The notes under the pieces: generated by a model
The model's input: only the letters and a program-made list of their open reading frames with translations
What the model was told of the DNA's origin: nothing
Database searches by the model: none
Shown: one piece after another, positions 1 through 9,792 of the stretch
How positions within the stretch are numbered: position 1 is the first letter of the stretch
Layout: each line of letters opens with the position of its first letter
DNA from: Lepus europaeus
Taxonomy: Eukaryota > Chordata > Mammalia > Lagomorpha > Leporidae
Length of the DNA: 64,000 nt
Assembly: GCF_033115175.1 (NCBI RefSeq)
Contig: NC_084827.1
Location: forward strand, 118,947,701-119,011,700
Direction of reading: 5' to 3'
Program-made: the position numbers and the translations under genes

Positions 1-3000
1 TGCCCTCTGATTTGGGCTCCAGGATTGTGGCTGAGCCTTGGCTCCAACCAGGCCCCTGGCGAGCCAAGGTGGCCTTAGAAAGATAGCCTTCAAAATCTCT
101 CTTGACCCAATTCTTTGATAGTCTCTCGTTGTGAAGAACGAGTACGTCCTACATCAAGCTGCAAGCTGCACCTGGGTGCACACCCCTGCTCTGACTTCTG
201 TGACTTCTCCCTAGTCTCGCCAAGAGGGCCTCTGCAGCCCTGGGGCAAGCGGCCACTTGTGACTTAACTGGGGGTCTTCGTGGGCCAGCTTTTCTCTCAA
301 CTCACACATGCTATCTTTGGCCACTGCCAACAGTGTCAGGCAAAGTTCTGCCCATGGCTTGGGCAGTGGCACCTCAGCTCCCAAGCTACCCTGAGCTGCG
401 ATGGGACCTCACTTGGGTTCTCCCTGGAGTCAGGTGGCCTTTTCCAGCCCTGGACCCTGAGTCAGTCACCCTGCCTCAAAGCCCCTACTATTGGCCTTCC
501 CCTTATGGATCACCTCTTCTTCCCAGAGGTGCCAAGCTAGTGCTCCATGGTAAGGCAGGAGGGAGAGGAGTGTTCTTCCTCCAGTGATGGCATACAGGGC
601 CGGGAGTAGGGACTCCCATTTCTCTCCTGCTTGGGACTCCTTGCTCAGCCCTTCCCTGGCTCTGCCCTCCGCCTGCCTGCATCCTTAAGAACCAGCCTCT
701 CTGTCTTCCATCTTCCCCTCTTTGCCTGGAGTTTGTCCAGAGCCCCATCCCCATCCCTCCCCTGTGGCTGTAGAGACCTCTAGTTTGAGAGGAAAGAGAG
801 CCCGACCTCCAGGCAACGGCCTGATGGGAGCCACGAGGAGACACTTTCCTGGTGACACACGACAGAGGCCTGGCCCCATAACATTCAGACCAGGGCCGCT
901 GCCTTCGCTGTCTGGCCTGGGAGCTGCCTTGGGTGCAGGGCTGAAGGAGTCCTTCAAGGCACCCTGTCTGGTGGGAGCATGCTAGGCAGGAAGTCCCAGA
1001 ACTGACCCTTTCCAGCCAAATGGGGGAGAGGCGGGACCGGAAGTTCCGCTTTACCCAGAAACCATTTCCTTACAAGTTTTAAGGAAGGCTCAGTTTCTCC
1101 TGCCCCACGTCCACTTCCATTACCACCACCAGCAGCAGCAGCATTGAGGCCCCTGAGAAATGGGCACGTTCTAGCTCGGCTCTTCCCACTGCTGCTCAGC
1201 CTCACTTCCCTATCACCACTCTCTTCCATCACAGAAGCTCAGGACCTTGGTGGGGGGGGGGTGGGACAAGAGGGGACTGGAGGAAGGTGGACCCTTACAC
1301 TCTCCTTAACCACTTTGCCTGGCTAACCTAAGGTCACAAGACAATTGAGGGTATCTGCTTCCATGTATTCCTTCTTTCCTCCTTTTCTTTACCCCAGCCA
1401 CTTTGCTGTTGTCTGGGTGTATAGGGGGAAGCTGTGCAGCTTCATCGTGTCCTGTAAGCCACAGTAAAGGCTGCCAGCAAATCCGAGTCACCATCTTTCA
1501 GCACTGCTCACTCCAAAGCACATCTCCTTAGCCCCAACTATGCTCAAAGTGCTTCCACCTCAGCCTTGCCTTCTTCCCCTACCTCCGGAAAAACCTCATC
1601 AAAATTGCAGAGCAATCTTACAGGCTTGTATTAATTTTTGGGAAAAATAAAGTTTAGCTCCCCAAACTTTATTTTTGCAGGTTTTGTTTTTTAAACAGGA
1701 GATTAACAGGGATTAACTTCAAAACTGGTCACCTAATTCTGGCAGAATCAGAAGCCATTTTTGGAAGGGCTGGTCTTCACCTACATTTTTAAAATAGATG
1801 CTATGTGCTGTAAGAGGAAAAGATATTCCTAAATAGCTAATAGAATGTGGGGGGGGGGCGGGGAGACACAGAGAGATTCAGAGAGAGAGAAATTCAGAGA
1901 TTCAAAGAGAGAGAAATGCCTTATTGTGCAGGCTAACAGCCCTCGGCTTTCTAGCCAATGAAAGTCAAATGAGAAAATGGGCTTGCAAATGTGGTAGAGA
2001 GGGTAGAAATTAGGATGCTGAGATCTTTGTGAGGAGGGCTGGCTGGGACTTTCTGATGGGATCGGTTGCAACTGAATTGGGTTTAGAAGTCGTGTGCAAG
2101 TGTGCACTCTGCAGATCACACAGATCGGCAGAATCTGCTGGTGAAATCACTTTTACCAGAATAGGCAAAGTCACACATTTTCTCACTGTTGGGTAGCCAC
2201 TGTGGCAGGCCATGGGAGGGGTCAGTTCTCCTTGTACTTCTACCCCTCAGTGGGAGCTGGGGGCCTCCTTCCCACTCCCATCCCCCCACCTGTCTCCCCC
2301 ACCTCTGCCAAGCAGAGTGCCTCACTCCCCTGTAGAGCAGCTCAGAGCCAAGCCCCTCAGCTCGGCCCGGGCCGGCTGGCCAGCACTGCAGGACGGCGCG
2401 CTCTGGGGCTCTCCCTCCAGTGGGGCAGCAGTGCCTGGGGAGCCCCTCTGAAGACCCTCGCCCACCTTTGGGCCCTTGGGGCCCTGTGATCTTGGGGGCA
2501 GTGTGGGAATGACTTCCGGGACTTCGGTACCTCGGGAGCCTCATTTGCTTCCTCACACCCCGTCCTCTTCACACCAGGGCTGTTTTATTGTTTTATAACC
2601 TCCTTCAGAGCTTTGGTTGCCAAAGATTCCGATGGAGCTATTCTTCCCTGTCTCACTTTAGCAAACCCCAAGTCTTGCTATTTTAAGCAGTTTGGTCACT
2701 TGCAAAGGCTTCCCTTTCAGATCTAAGCAAATTATAGAAACCTCTAGGCATATGGCTACCCTCAGCTCCCGGCTTTCACCAAGCCCATCCACGACAATAT
2801 GGAGGAAGCCAAGTGTTAATTCCAGATGCCACCCCCACCCCACCCCCAAGCCCACCCAGCCTCTCCCTAACCACTACTTCTCTACTGAAACTTGAACAAA
2901 ATCACAAATAACCTCCAACTTCTGGTCTAAGTCAGTGAGAGGCGGCCTTTGGCCTCTTTACCACATCTAAAGCTAGCAAACGATTGAAATAAAGAGCCAT

Positions 3001-3190
3001 GGTACTCACAGCGCATGAAGCCAAAGAATCATAAGCCATGCCCACCAACCAGCCTTTTCCAAATAGTACTATCTCCCAGTGTAAATAGCCTTCGCTGGAA
3101 AGATGCTATTTGAAAAGCCTGGGGTGTTGATATGAATCTGACCGCCCTTGCATCCTGGATATTTGGGACTATTTAAATCTGAGTGAACAG
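1..3190. other. Upstream unique DNA, no gene seen
   Basis: Intergenic DNA towards HOXD8. Contains a G run (1252-1261), a purine-rich GAGA stretch (1848-1917) and a GC-rich stretch at 2.35-2.45 kb. No SINE, L1 or convincing exon. Confidence 0.6.
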
Positions 3191-3202
3191 TTGCAGTGAG
3201 CC

Positions 3203-3351
3203 TTTATTTAGTGAATAAAAGTTTAAAGCCAAAGGTTATTTATGGTTCTGCAGAGATGGGACCTGAGTGGCTATTTACGAGCACGTGATTCCAATAAACT
3301 TTGTTTTATGGCTTGAGAGTTGACAAGCCAAAATATAATTCCCACCATAAA
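3203..3351 (+). promoter_or_regulatory. Cluster of CDX/posterior-HOX-type motifs
   Basis: Six TTTATT/TTTATG-type motifs on either strand within 150 bp: 3203-3208, 3214-3219, 3239-3244, 3293-3298, 3305-3310 and 3346-3351, plus a CACGTG E-box at 3282-3287. CDX and Abd-B-type HOX proteins bind such sites. The block is 5.1-5.3 kb before the HOXD4 ATG, where a distal Hoxd4/miR-10b promoter (P2) has been described in mouse, as I recall. Confidence 0.4.
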
Positions 3352-3399
3352 TTAGGTTAAGAGCATACAAGTGCAGATGCTTGGTTCCTGGAGCAGCGA

Positions 3400-3486
3400 T
3401 AGGAAAGTGAGAGGCTCCAGCCAGCGCAGGGCTCAGAAGGAGACAGTTCTACTCGCAGCTCCCCTGCCCACTGGCAAAGAGAGACA
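3400..3486 (+). other. Candidate non-coding first exon with splice donor
   Basis: A GC-moderate stretch ends in a strong donor, agagaca|GTAAGT, at 3486/3487. It follows the motif cluster at 3203-3351 and could be the leader exon of the MIR10B primary or distal HOXD4 transcript. The 5' limit is arbitrary; no TATA box was recognised. Confidence 0.3.
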
Positions 3487-4952
3487 GTAAGTCACTTACT
3501 ACTTCTCCAGGACGGCTCCAGAGGTGGGCGGGCTTGCTGCCCTGACTCTTCTGCCCAGGAGAGTCCTGTGGAAGTTCGTTCTAATTTTAGCCTGAATCTA
3601 AATTAACAAATAGCAGGGGCATCCCACTTTTCTTCTCCTCCCTCCTGGACAGGAAAGTTTGGAGCTGAGGGCTCCCGCCTCCCACGCGGAACTTACTGGC
3701 CCTTTCTTCCCCACACTGGAGCATCTGCTGCAGAAGTGGGACGACACTTTGGTGGTGGGCTGTGTGGGGGGAGAGGGGCTTTGCCCTCTGAGCTTCCTCC
3801 AAGAGGACTGCTGTCCTAGCATAAAACTGGGACAAATGGAAAACTTACAACTGGACACCAGCCCCTGGCAGGACCACTGCTTTGGACGCGTTTTGCGGGC
3901 TCTCAGCAGCGATGCTGAAAAATTGATGCCACGTCCGTAGAGCTGGATAACAATCTAAAGCATTGCCATTACCTCTGCACCCATTGATTTTCCTCCTGCC
4001 TGGTTATCATTTGGGTCCTCATTGCCCCCTGGAAATTGCCCTTTGTTTTGAGTTGGAACAGAACTGGGGAGGTAAGTCCCAGTCTTGGCTGATCTTTCTT
4101 TGGGGACAAAAAGGCAGGTGTGGGGGTTCACCGTTCGAGGCTGGAGAATATGAAAACAAACTGGAACTGGAAAGGAGGTGGGGGTTGAATTGCTCCCAGG
4201 GCGACAGAGTAGGGGAGCTAGGGTGGAGGACAGATGGGGAGGCCACCTCTTCCCAGCAGAGTTGCACCCACCCAGCCGATGGCGATGGCGCAGGAGGAAA
4301 CAAAGGCCCATTTTCTCCCCGCTGCCCGTTTTTCCACTGGGGAAACTCTGCCACAGGCAGCAGGAGTCAGGCCAAACAAGCAGTAAGGTTTTGCCCTTGG
4401 GAGCGTGGAGTGGGAGCCACCTCTTTCCTACCCTGTGTCTCTGCCCGCGAGTACTGCGGGCTCGGGCTCCGGGGGGAACTTCCGCGCAGTTCCCGGAGGC
4501 GGGCACCCGAAGCAGGGAAGGCTGAGTATCAGACGAGTGGCTGGGCCTTGCCATTTCCCTGTTATCTGTTTTTGCTGTATTATCCCGTGGAATTTAAGTG
4601 ACCCCTGTTTTCATTGCAACAGGTTCGGGACGGTGAGAGAGCGCCTCGGTGAGTACCTTCCCGCGTCTTCCGAATCGCGAAGAGGCGGTCCTGACCCTGG
4701 GGAGGGAGTGGGCAACGAGCCAGGCCCGGCCAGCGAAGACAGCTCTCTTTGGGAGGCGGCTGCGGTGGGGCTGCGGGGACTTCTAAATTGAGCTCCTGGA
4801 AAGCGTTCCTGGGGCCTAGTCGAAGTCACCTGCCTCAGGGACAGCACCGCGGGCCCCACCCTCCTCCGCAGCCCTTTTCGGGCCCTCCAGGGCCTCTGGA
4901 GCTCGCACAGGTGCACCTCCGCGCGAGTGCTCGCTTCGGTTAAGAGCTTGCA

Positions 4953-4962
4953 GCTAATTAGC
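4953..4962. promoter_or_regulatory. Homeodomain palindrome GCTAATTAGC
   Basis: A perfect 10-bp palindrome centred on TAATTA, a paired homeodomain core, just 3' of the GC-rich stretch at 4.4-4.95 kb. Confidence 0.3.
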
Positions 4963-5484
4963 AACCCGCTCTATTAACGAGTTCCGACTCGCATCGCCTC
5001 CCGCAGTAAATACCAAAGCAGCGCGATCCCCCTCTGCACCCCAACGCAGATCAACCAGGTCCAGCCTGGCCCAACCTTCTTCTGCTTAAAAAAAAAAAAA
5101 GTTTTCTAATATTTAAAGCAAACAAACAAAACAAACAACCCTCTTTGGCCACGAATGTGTAGAGTTGGCCGTTTTCAGAAAAGGCTGCAAATTCTGAGCA
5201 TTAAGCCAACTCCCATCCCTCTCCTACCCCTCCTCCACCCCAGCTCCAGCGGTGTGAGTCCTGAGTTTGGGACGCAGGCTGAGCCAGTAGGGACATGGCC
5301 CTTCTTCACCGCTACTGCTCTCTAACTACAGCTCAACAATTTCCCATCAGAGAGGCTGGTGCTGCCAGGAAACAGCCAGATTGGGCGGGGTGCGGTGGGG
5401 TGGAGCCAGAAACTGGGAGTCCTTGGCTGAGAAAGACAGGTACAGCTCTTAGGGGGTCTGTGTGGTGGTGGTGATCCAAGATTC

Positions 5485-5509
5485 GTGTGTGTGTGTGTGT
5501 GTGTGTGTG
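5485..5509. repeat. (GT)n microsatellite
   Basis: Twelve uninterrupted GT units. Confidence 0.95.
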
Positions 5510-5978
5510 CAGGGGGAACAGCCCCTCCCTTACTACAACACAGAGGTGATTTTATTTTAATGGGCGGTAGCATCCTCTCTGAGACACCCTGTCTTCCTGG
5601 TTGGAGAAGCTGGGCTGGGTAGCCTAGTCAATGTCCTAGGAGCTGTGCTCACCCAGAAGTGAGATCCCACAAGCACACAGTTCCCAGGAAGCACCGGCTG
5701 GTTCAAGTGAAAGGCATTCTGGGCTCCTGGCTGAAAATTCTGGTGTCCCCAAGATTCCTGGTCTTGCCCTCTCCTCCGGTACCCTGGCTCTAGGTGCTTC
5801 TGTCTGCCGAGGCTGCTCTCTTCCAAACCCACGTTTGGCTCCCTGCAGCTGAACGCAGCACAAAAAGCGCGAGAGATCAAAAGCATTAGTATGGGCGGTT
5901 GAGAGGGAGGTGAATATTTAACGCTTTTGTTCATCAATAACTCGTTGGCTTTGACCTGTCTGAACAAGTGGAGCAATA

Positions 5979-5995
5979 AGGTGAAATGCAGGTCA
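5979..5995 (+). promoter_or_regulatory. DR5 retinoic-acid response element upstream of MIR10B/HOXD4
   Basis: Two direct repeats, AGGTGA (5979-5984) and AGGTCA (5990-5995), with five bases (AATGC) between: a perfect match to the RAR/RXR DR5 consensus RGKTSA-N5-RGKTSA. A further AGGTCA half-site lies on the opposite strand at 5952-5957. It is 2.5 kb before the HOXD4 ATG and 1.25 kb before MIR10B. I recall a retinoid element of this kind described upstream of human HOXD4. Confidence 0.85.
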
Positions 5996-7246
5996 CAGAG
6001 TCTAACAAATATGAAAATGTGTACAATCGTCCTGCTCCCCACCCAGCCCAGCAGGTTCCCCCAATTTGTCTGGATAAAGCCTAGGCCCAGTGTCTCCAGG
6101 AAGGCAGCTACGTAAAAGTGCTTGGCCTTGGGGGGGACTGGGGAGACTCCTGAAACACAAACAGATTCCACAGGCTTGGAGCCCTGGAAAGACTTGGCAC
6201 CCTGGTAAATGCCTAGGAAATAGTTAAAACGGTGGAACTGAAGCCCTGAGTGGATGGGTGGAGGGGGCAAACAGAGTGCAGAGTAGAAGCCAGCAACTGG
6301 TTTTGGATGGGGTGGGGGTGGGGTTCCCCCTACCCAACCCCACCAGGTCCAGGCCAAGGCTTAAAACTTTTTTTTTTTTCTTTTTACTGGGCGGGGGAAT
6401 CAAAACCATGAAAAAGAATTTACGACACCTTTGGACTGGTGCCAGACATCCAAGAGCACCGCTGGAGCCAGGGCATCCCCTCTGCCCTGAAATCTGCCTG
6501 GCCCCTGAGTTTGGCTCAGCTCCTGGTGCCCTGAACTGAGAGGCGATCCCTGGGCAGCATGGAGGCGCTGGGGCGGGCGCAATTGGTGAACTTTTGTACT
6601 CTTGTGTGCTGCTGTCTGCAAAGTGAAAATAATGAAACTTTGTGATATGTTTGTAAATGATTTCGAATGACCCTTCGCCCTGCCCTTCACCGTCAGCCCG
6701 CCCGGCCTCAGCCCTGGGCAGCTCGGTGCCTGCGAGCAGCGCCTGCCTCGGGGTCTGAAGCCGCAGCATGGACGGAGAGGCCAGCCGGCTCCGGGCCCGG
6801 GAAGGTAAATGTGCGACTACTGAAGAAGGAGCTTTGGCCGCCAACCTGGCTTGGCCAGGCAGTGGCAGAAAGGATTGGGCAGAGCAGAGTCGCCTTTTCG
6901 CCTGTTTTTCTTCTGCTGGCTGAGGGCATTTGCTCCTTTCTGGAAAATACCACTTGAGGGGGGGGGGTGTATTTGGATCCCGAGAAGGGGGTAATAAAGC
7001 CGCCATCTCTGGGATGGCTTATTTTCTTCTTCTTTTCTTTCTTAAGAAGAATGTCCTGGTTGCTCTGCTGCTTGGTAACCCCAGCCCTGGCAAAAGAATG
7101 AGGGAACTCGTTGCAGCAAATTGTCACCAAGCCCGCCAGTCTACCTGAACTGTCTCTGGATCCGCGGGTGGCTGCGGCGGCTCGGTGATGGCTCAGAGGA
7201 AAAGGCCGGGGCTGGCAGCCGTCTGGGTATCTGTTCTGGGTGGGAT
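5996..7246. other. DR5 to MIR10B interval, no separate gene
   Basis: Unique DNA expected to be in the MIR10B primary transcript if that starts upstream. A T run (6368-6380) and a G run (6957-6967) are the only simple repeats. Confidence 0.5.
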
Positions 7247-7356
7247 CCAGAGTTTGTAACGTTGTCTATATATACCCTGTAGAACCGAATTTGTGTGGTA
7301 TCCACATAGTCACAGATTCGATTCTAGGGGAATATATGGTCGATGCAAAAACTTCA
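7247..7356 (+). ncRNA. MIR10B: microRNA miR-10b precursor
   Basis: Precursor hairpin of miR-10b. The 5p arm (7273-7295, beginning TACCCTGTAGAACCG) is the mature miR-10b sequence, and the 3p arm (7312-7333, beginning ACAGATTCGATTC) pairs with it. As I remember the human 110-nt hairpin, only a few bases differ: near the 5' end (agtttg for AGGTTG) and in the loop (tccacatag for TCCGTATAG); both mature arms are intact. It lies 1.1 kb upstream of the HOXD4 start codon on the same strand, its conserved place in vertebrate clusters, and is normally cut from a longer transcript started upstream. The miRNA represses targets with ACAGGGT sites, including some HOX mRNAs. A DR5 retinoic-acid element 1.25 kb upstream may control the primary transcript (inference). 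Confidence 0.98.
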
Positions 7357-8350
7357 CGTTTCTCCGAAATAGCCAAAGACGGAGGTGGGGACCAGAGGCA
7401 GCGGGTGCGGCTCAGCTGCCCCTTTCTGTTTGATTACCTTGGACTCCAGCGGGATCCCCTGTGCCTGCTCACGGCAGAGCAGCCTTTTCCTCTAGGAGCG
7501 CCTCACCTTTAAACAATCTTCCAAGAAGGCTGCAAAAAGAAACCCCAATTGGTTGAGCGAATGCGCAGGGCCAAAGGGCTGGGTGGTGGGGTGCCCGGGA
7601 CTAAGGGAAGCCAGCCAGCTCCCGCCCCAGCTCTGCCCTCCGTGGGGCACAGAGTGCAAAGGTAACCCACGTGGAGCCCGGTGCCATTGAGAAGCCGCCT
7701 GTGGGAGGAAGGCCGGCAGGAACATTTGGGGTGCATCTGGGTGAAGGGAGGGTGCCCTCAGCGGCTTCCCGACCCACCCCTCAACTGCATGGGCCCCATG
7801 CCATTCCTGTCGGCGTGGCTCAGCTCTGATAGGAACACTGGTGCCTGGGCGCGGGCAGAAAGCGTGGTGGTTACTCATTGCCTAATCTGATTCAGGCTGG
7901 CCAGATTCTGGTAACTTTTGGGTGACCCTGATGAAGACAAAGCCGGGAGCCGGCCTTTGTATGACAGGATCCCGGCTCCCACGGGATGGGCGGGAGCCCT
8001 GCCTGCCTGGGGCACTCTGCCCAACTCCGAGGCCACCGTGCCCATCCACCTTTCGTTGCCTGGCACCCCAAGAGGAGGACTGATTTCCCCTGTGAACTGT
8101 GCCCACTTTCTGGGGGTGCTGCTTTCGGGGCGGGGGTGAGTGGAGAGGGCACCAGGGTTAGCAAAGTCAGGGGCAGACAAAAGCTGGGATTTCTTGAGGG
8201 GAGTGGGGGTGCAGGATTGGAACTAGGCTAACATGTGGTCGGGCCCTCGGATGTGCCAGGGCGAGTCAGTTGATTACACGTATGTTATTTAGTTAAATTT
8301 GTGAAAATTATGAGATGCTCACCAACCCGGTGATAAACTCGCTTCCTCCC

Positions 8351-8473
8351 CATTGGCTGACCTGGTCACATGGCCGCCCAACTTTATTCAGTTGACAGCA
8401 AGTAGGAGGGCCCTATGGAAGGAGAAAAAAAGACAACACGAGAAAAATTAGTATTTTCTACCTTCTGAAATTA
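8351..8473 (+). promoter_or_regulatory. HOXD4: HOXD4 proximal promoter and 5'UTR
   Basis: The 120 bp before the HOXD4 start hold an inverted CCAAT box (ATTGG, 8352-8356), the text ctgacctggtcacatggccgccc, and an AT-rich actttattca at 8381-8390 about where a weak TATA element could sit. As far as I recall the block is nearly the same in human. The transcription start is inferred to lie near 8400. Just upstream are homeodomain-like motifs (TTGATTACA near 8270 and TGATAAAC near 8333). Confidence 0.6.
8415..8468 (+). CDS. Upstream ORF in the HOXD4 leader (17 codons)
   Basis: ATG at 8415 opens a 17-codon frame ([17 protein letters not shown]) that stops at 8466-8468, five bases before the HOXD4 ATG. 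If transcription starts upstream of 8415, ribosomes would meet it first, and termination so close to the main start would limit re-initiation. It is real as sequence; whether it is in the mRNA or translated is unknown. Confidence 0.35.
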   Translation: MEGEKKTTREKLVFSTF

Positions 8474-9792
8474 ATGGCCATGAGTTCGTATATGGTGAAC
8501 TCCAAGTATGTGGACCCCAAGTTCCCTCCGTGCGAGGAATATTTGCAGGGCGGCTACCTAGGCGAGCAGGGCGCAGATTACTACGGCGGCGCCGCGCCGG
8601 GCGCAGACTTCCAGCCCCCGGGGCTCTACTCGCGGCCCGACTTCGGTGAGCAGCCCTTCGGAGGCGGCGGCCCGGGGCCCGGCTCGGCGCTGCCCGTGCG
8701 GGGTCACGGGCAAGAGCCCGGGGGCCCTGGCGGTCACTACGGTGCCCCGGGAGAGCCGTGCCCTGCGCCCCCGCGCGCGCCCCTGCCTGGCGCCCGGGCC
8801 TGCAGCCAGCCGGGCGGCCCCAAGCAGCCGCCCCCCGGGACGGCACTCAAGCAGCCGGCCGTGGTGTACCCCTGGATGAAGAAGGTGCACGTGAACTCGG
8901 GTAAGGTGCGGGGCCCGAGCCTCCTCCCTGCCCACCCCAGCCTGCGGGCCCAGGCCCCTGGGAGGGGGGTGCGAGTGGGTGGGAGCTCGAGGAGCTTCTT
9001 TGGGCGCCGCAATTACTCTCCCCATAAATTTTTATAGCTGAGGGAGCAGGCCGGGACCATGTGGCTGGTTGCTTGGCTGTGGGCGCCGAGGGGGTGGGGA
9101 GGGGTGGGGTGGGGGAGGACTCCATTTTCAGAGCGCAGGGAGCGCGGCGGAGGAGAGGGAGGTCTTGGAAATGCTTCGGGGTTCCGGGGCCCTGGGGGGC
9201 GAGGGGCGGGGAGAAGGGAGCGCCTTTGGGGGCCCGAGAGCCGAGAGCAGGGGGTGGGTGCAAGGAGGTGGGTGGGGGTGAGTGTGTAGTGTGTGCGCCG
9301 GGGAGAGGGCTGGCGGGAGGAAGCGAGCGAGCGAGCTGGGGAGTGCTGGGGAGGGCCGCGGGCCTCGGGGCGCGCCGGGGAGTGAGCGGAGGAGGCGCAG
9401 GGCCTACGGAGGGGCCGGGCGCTGACCTGCCTCTCCTGTTTTGTCTCGCAGTGAACCCCAACTACACCGGCGGGGAGCCCAAGCGTTCCCGAACGGCCTA
9501 CACCCGCCAGCAAGTCCTAGAACTGGAAAAGGAATTTCATTTTAACAGGTATCTGACCCGGCGCCGGCGGATTGAGATCGCACACACCCTGTGTCTGTCC
9601 GAGCGCCAGATCAAGATCTGGTTCCAGAACCGGAGGATGAAGTGGAAAAAAGATCACAAGCTGCCCAACACCAAAGGCAGATCGTCGTCCTCCTCGTCCT
9701 CCTCCTCCTCCTCCTGCTCCTCCTCAGCCACCCCCGGCCAGCATTTGCAGCCGATGGCCAAGGACCACCACACGGACCTGACGACCTTATAG
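8474..9792 (+). CDS. HOXD4: Homeobox protein Hox-D4 (two coding exons)
   Basis: Sequence-specific transcription factor of paralogue group 4, nuclear, acting in hindbrain and cervical patterning. Coding exons are 8474-8900 and 9452-9792, separated by a 551-bp GT-AG intron (donor cggGTAAGG, acceptor tctcgcAG); a split GTG codon restores the reading S-V-N-P-N-Y. The product is 255 aa, the same length as I remember for human. It starts [17 protein letters not shown], carries the PBX-contact hexapeptide YPWM at residues 132-135, and has a homeodomain at about 152-211 with WFQN at 199-202 (homeodomain positions 48-51) and the usual R5. A serine run (11 Ser, Cys, 3 Ser, residues 220-234) precedes the C-terminal DHHTDLTTL. 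Start choice: the MSSY motif follows directly and 5'UTR sequence lies upstream. The middle of exon 1 is rich in Gly and Pro and very GC-rich. Confidence 0.98.
8540..9480. other. CpG-rich block over HOXD4
   Basis: GC-rich, CpG-dense sequence covering HOXD4 exon 1 and its intron. Bounds are by eye. Confidence 0.7.

Larger units (their letters stand above)
3490..5978. other. Unique DNA before the DR5 element, no gene seen
   Basis: Moderately GC-rich around 4.4-4.95 kb, with a (GT)n microsatellite at 5485-5509 and the palindrome at 4953. No credible coding frame and no interspersed repeat. Confidence 0.55.

Noticed and set aside
4131-4146. GGTTCACCGTTCGAGG resembles the start of the Hoxa1 RARE
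   Set aside because: No second half-site at DR5 or DR2 spacing.
9061-9451. Open frame running into HOXD4 exon 2 from the intron
   Set aside because: Intron sequence that happens to be open; the acceptor at 9450-9451 and the exon 1 donor give the known protein.
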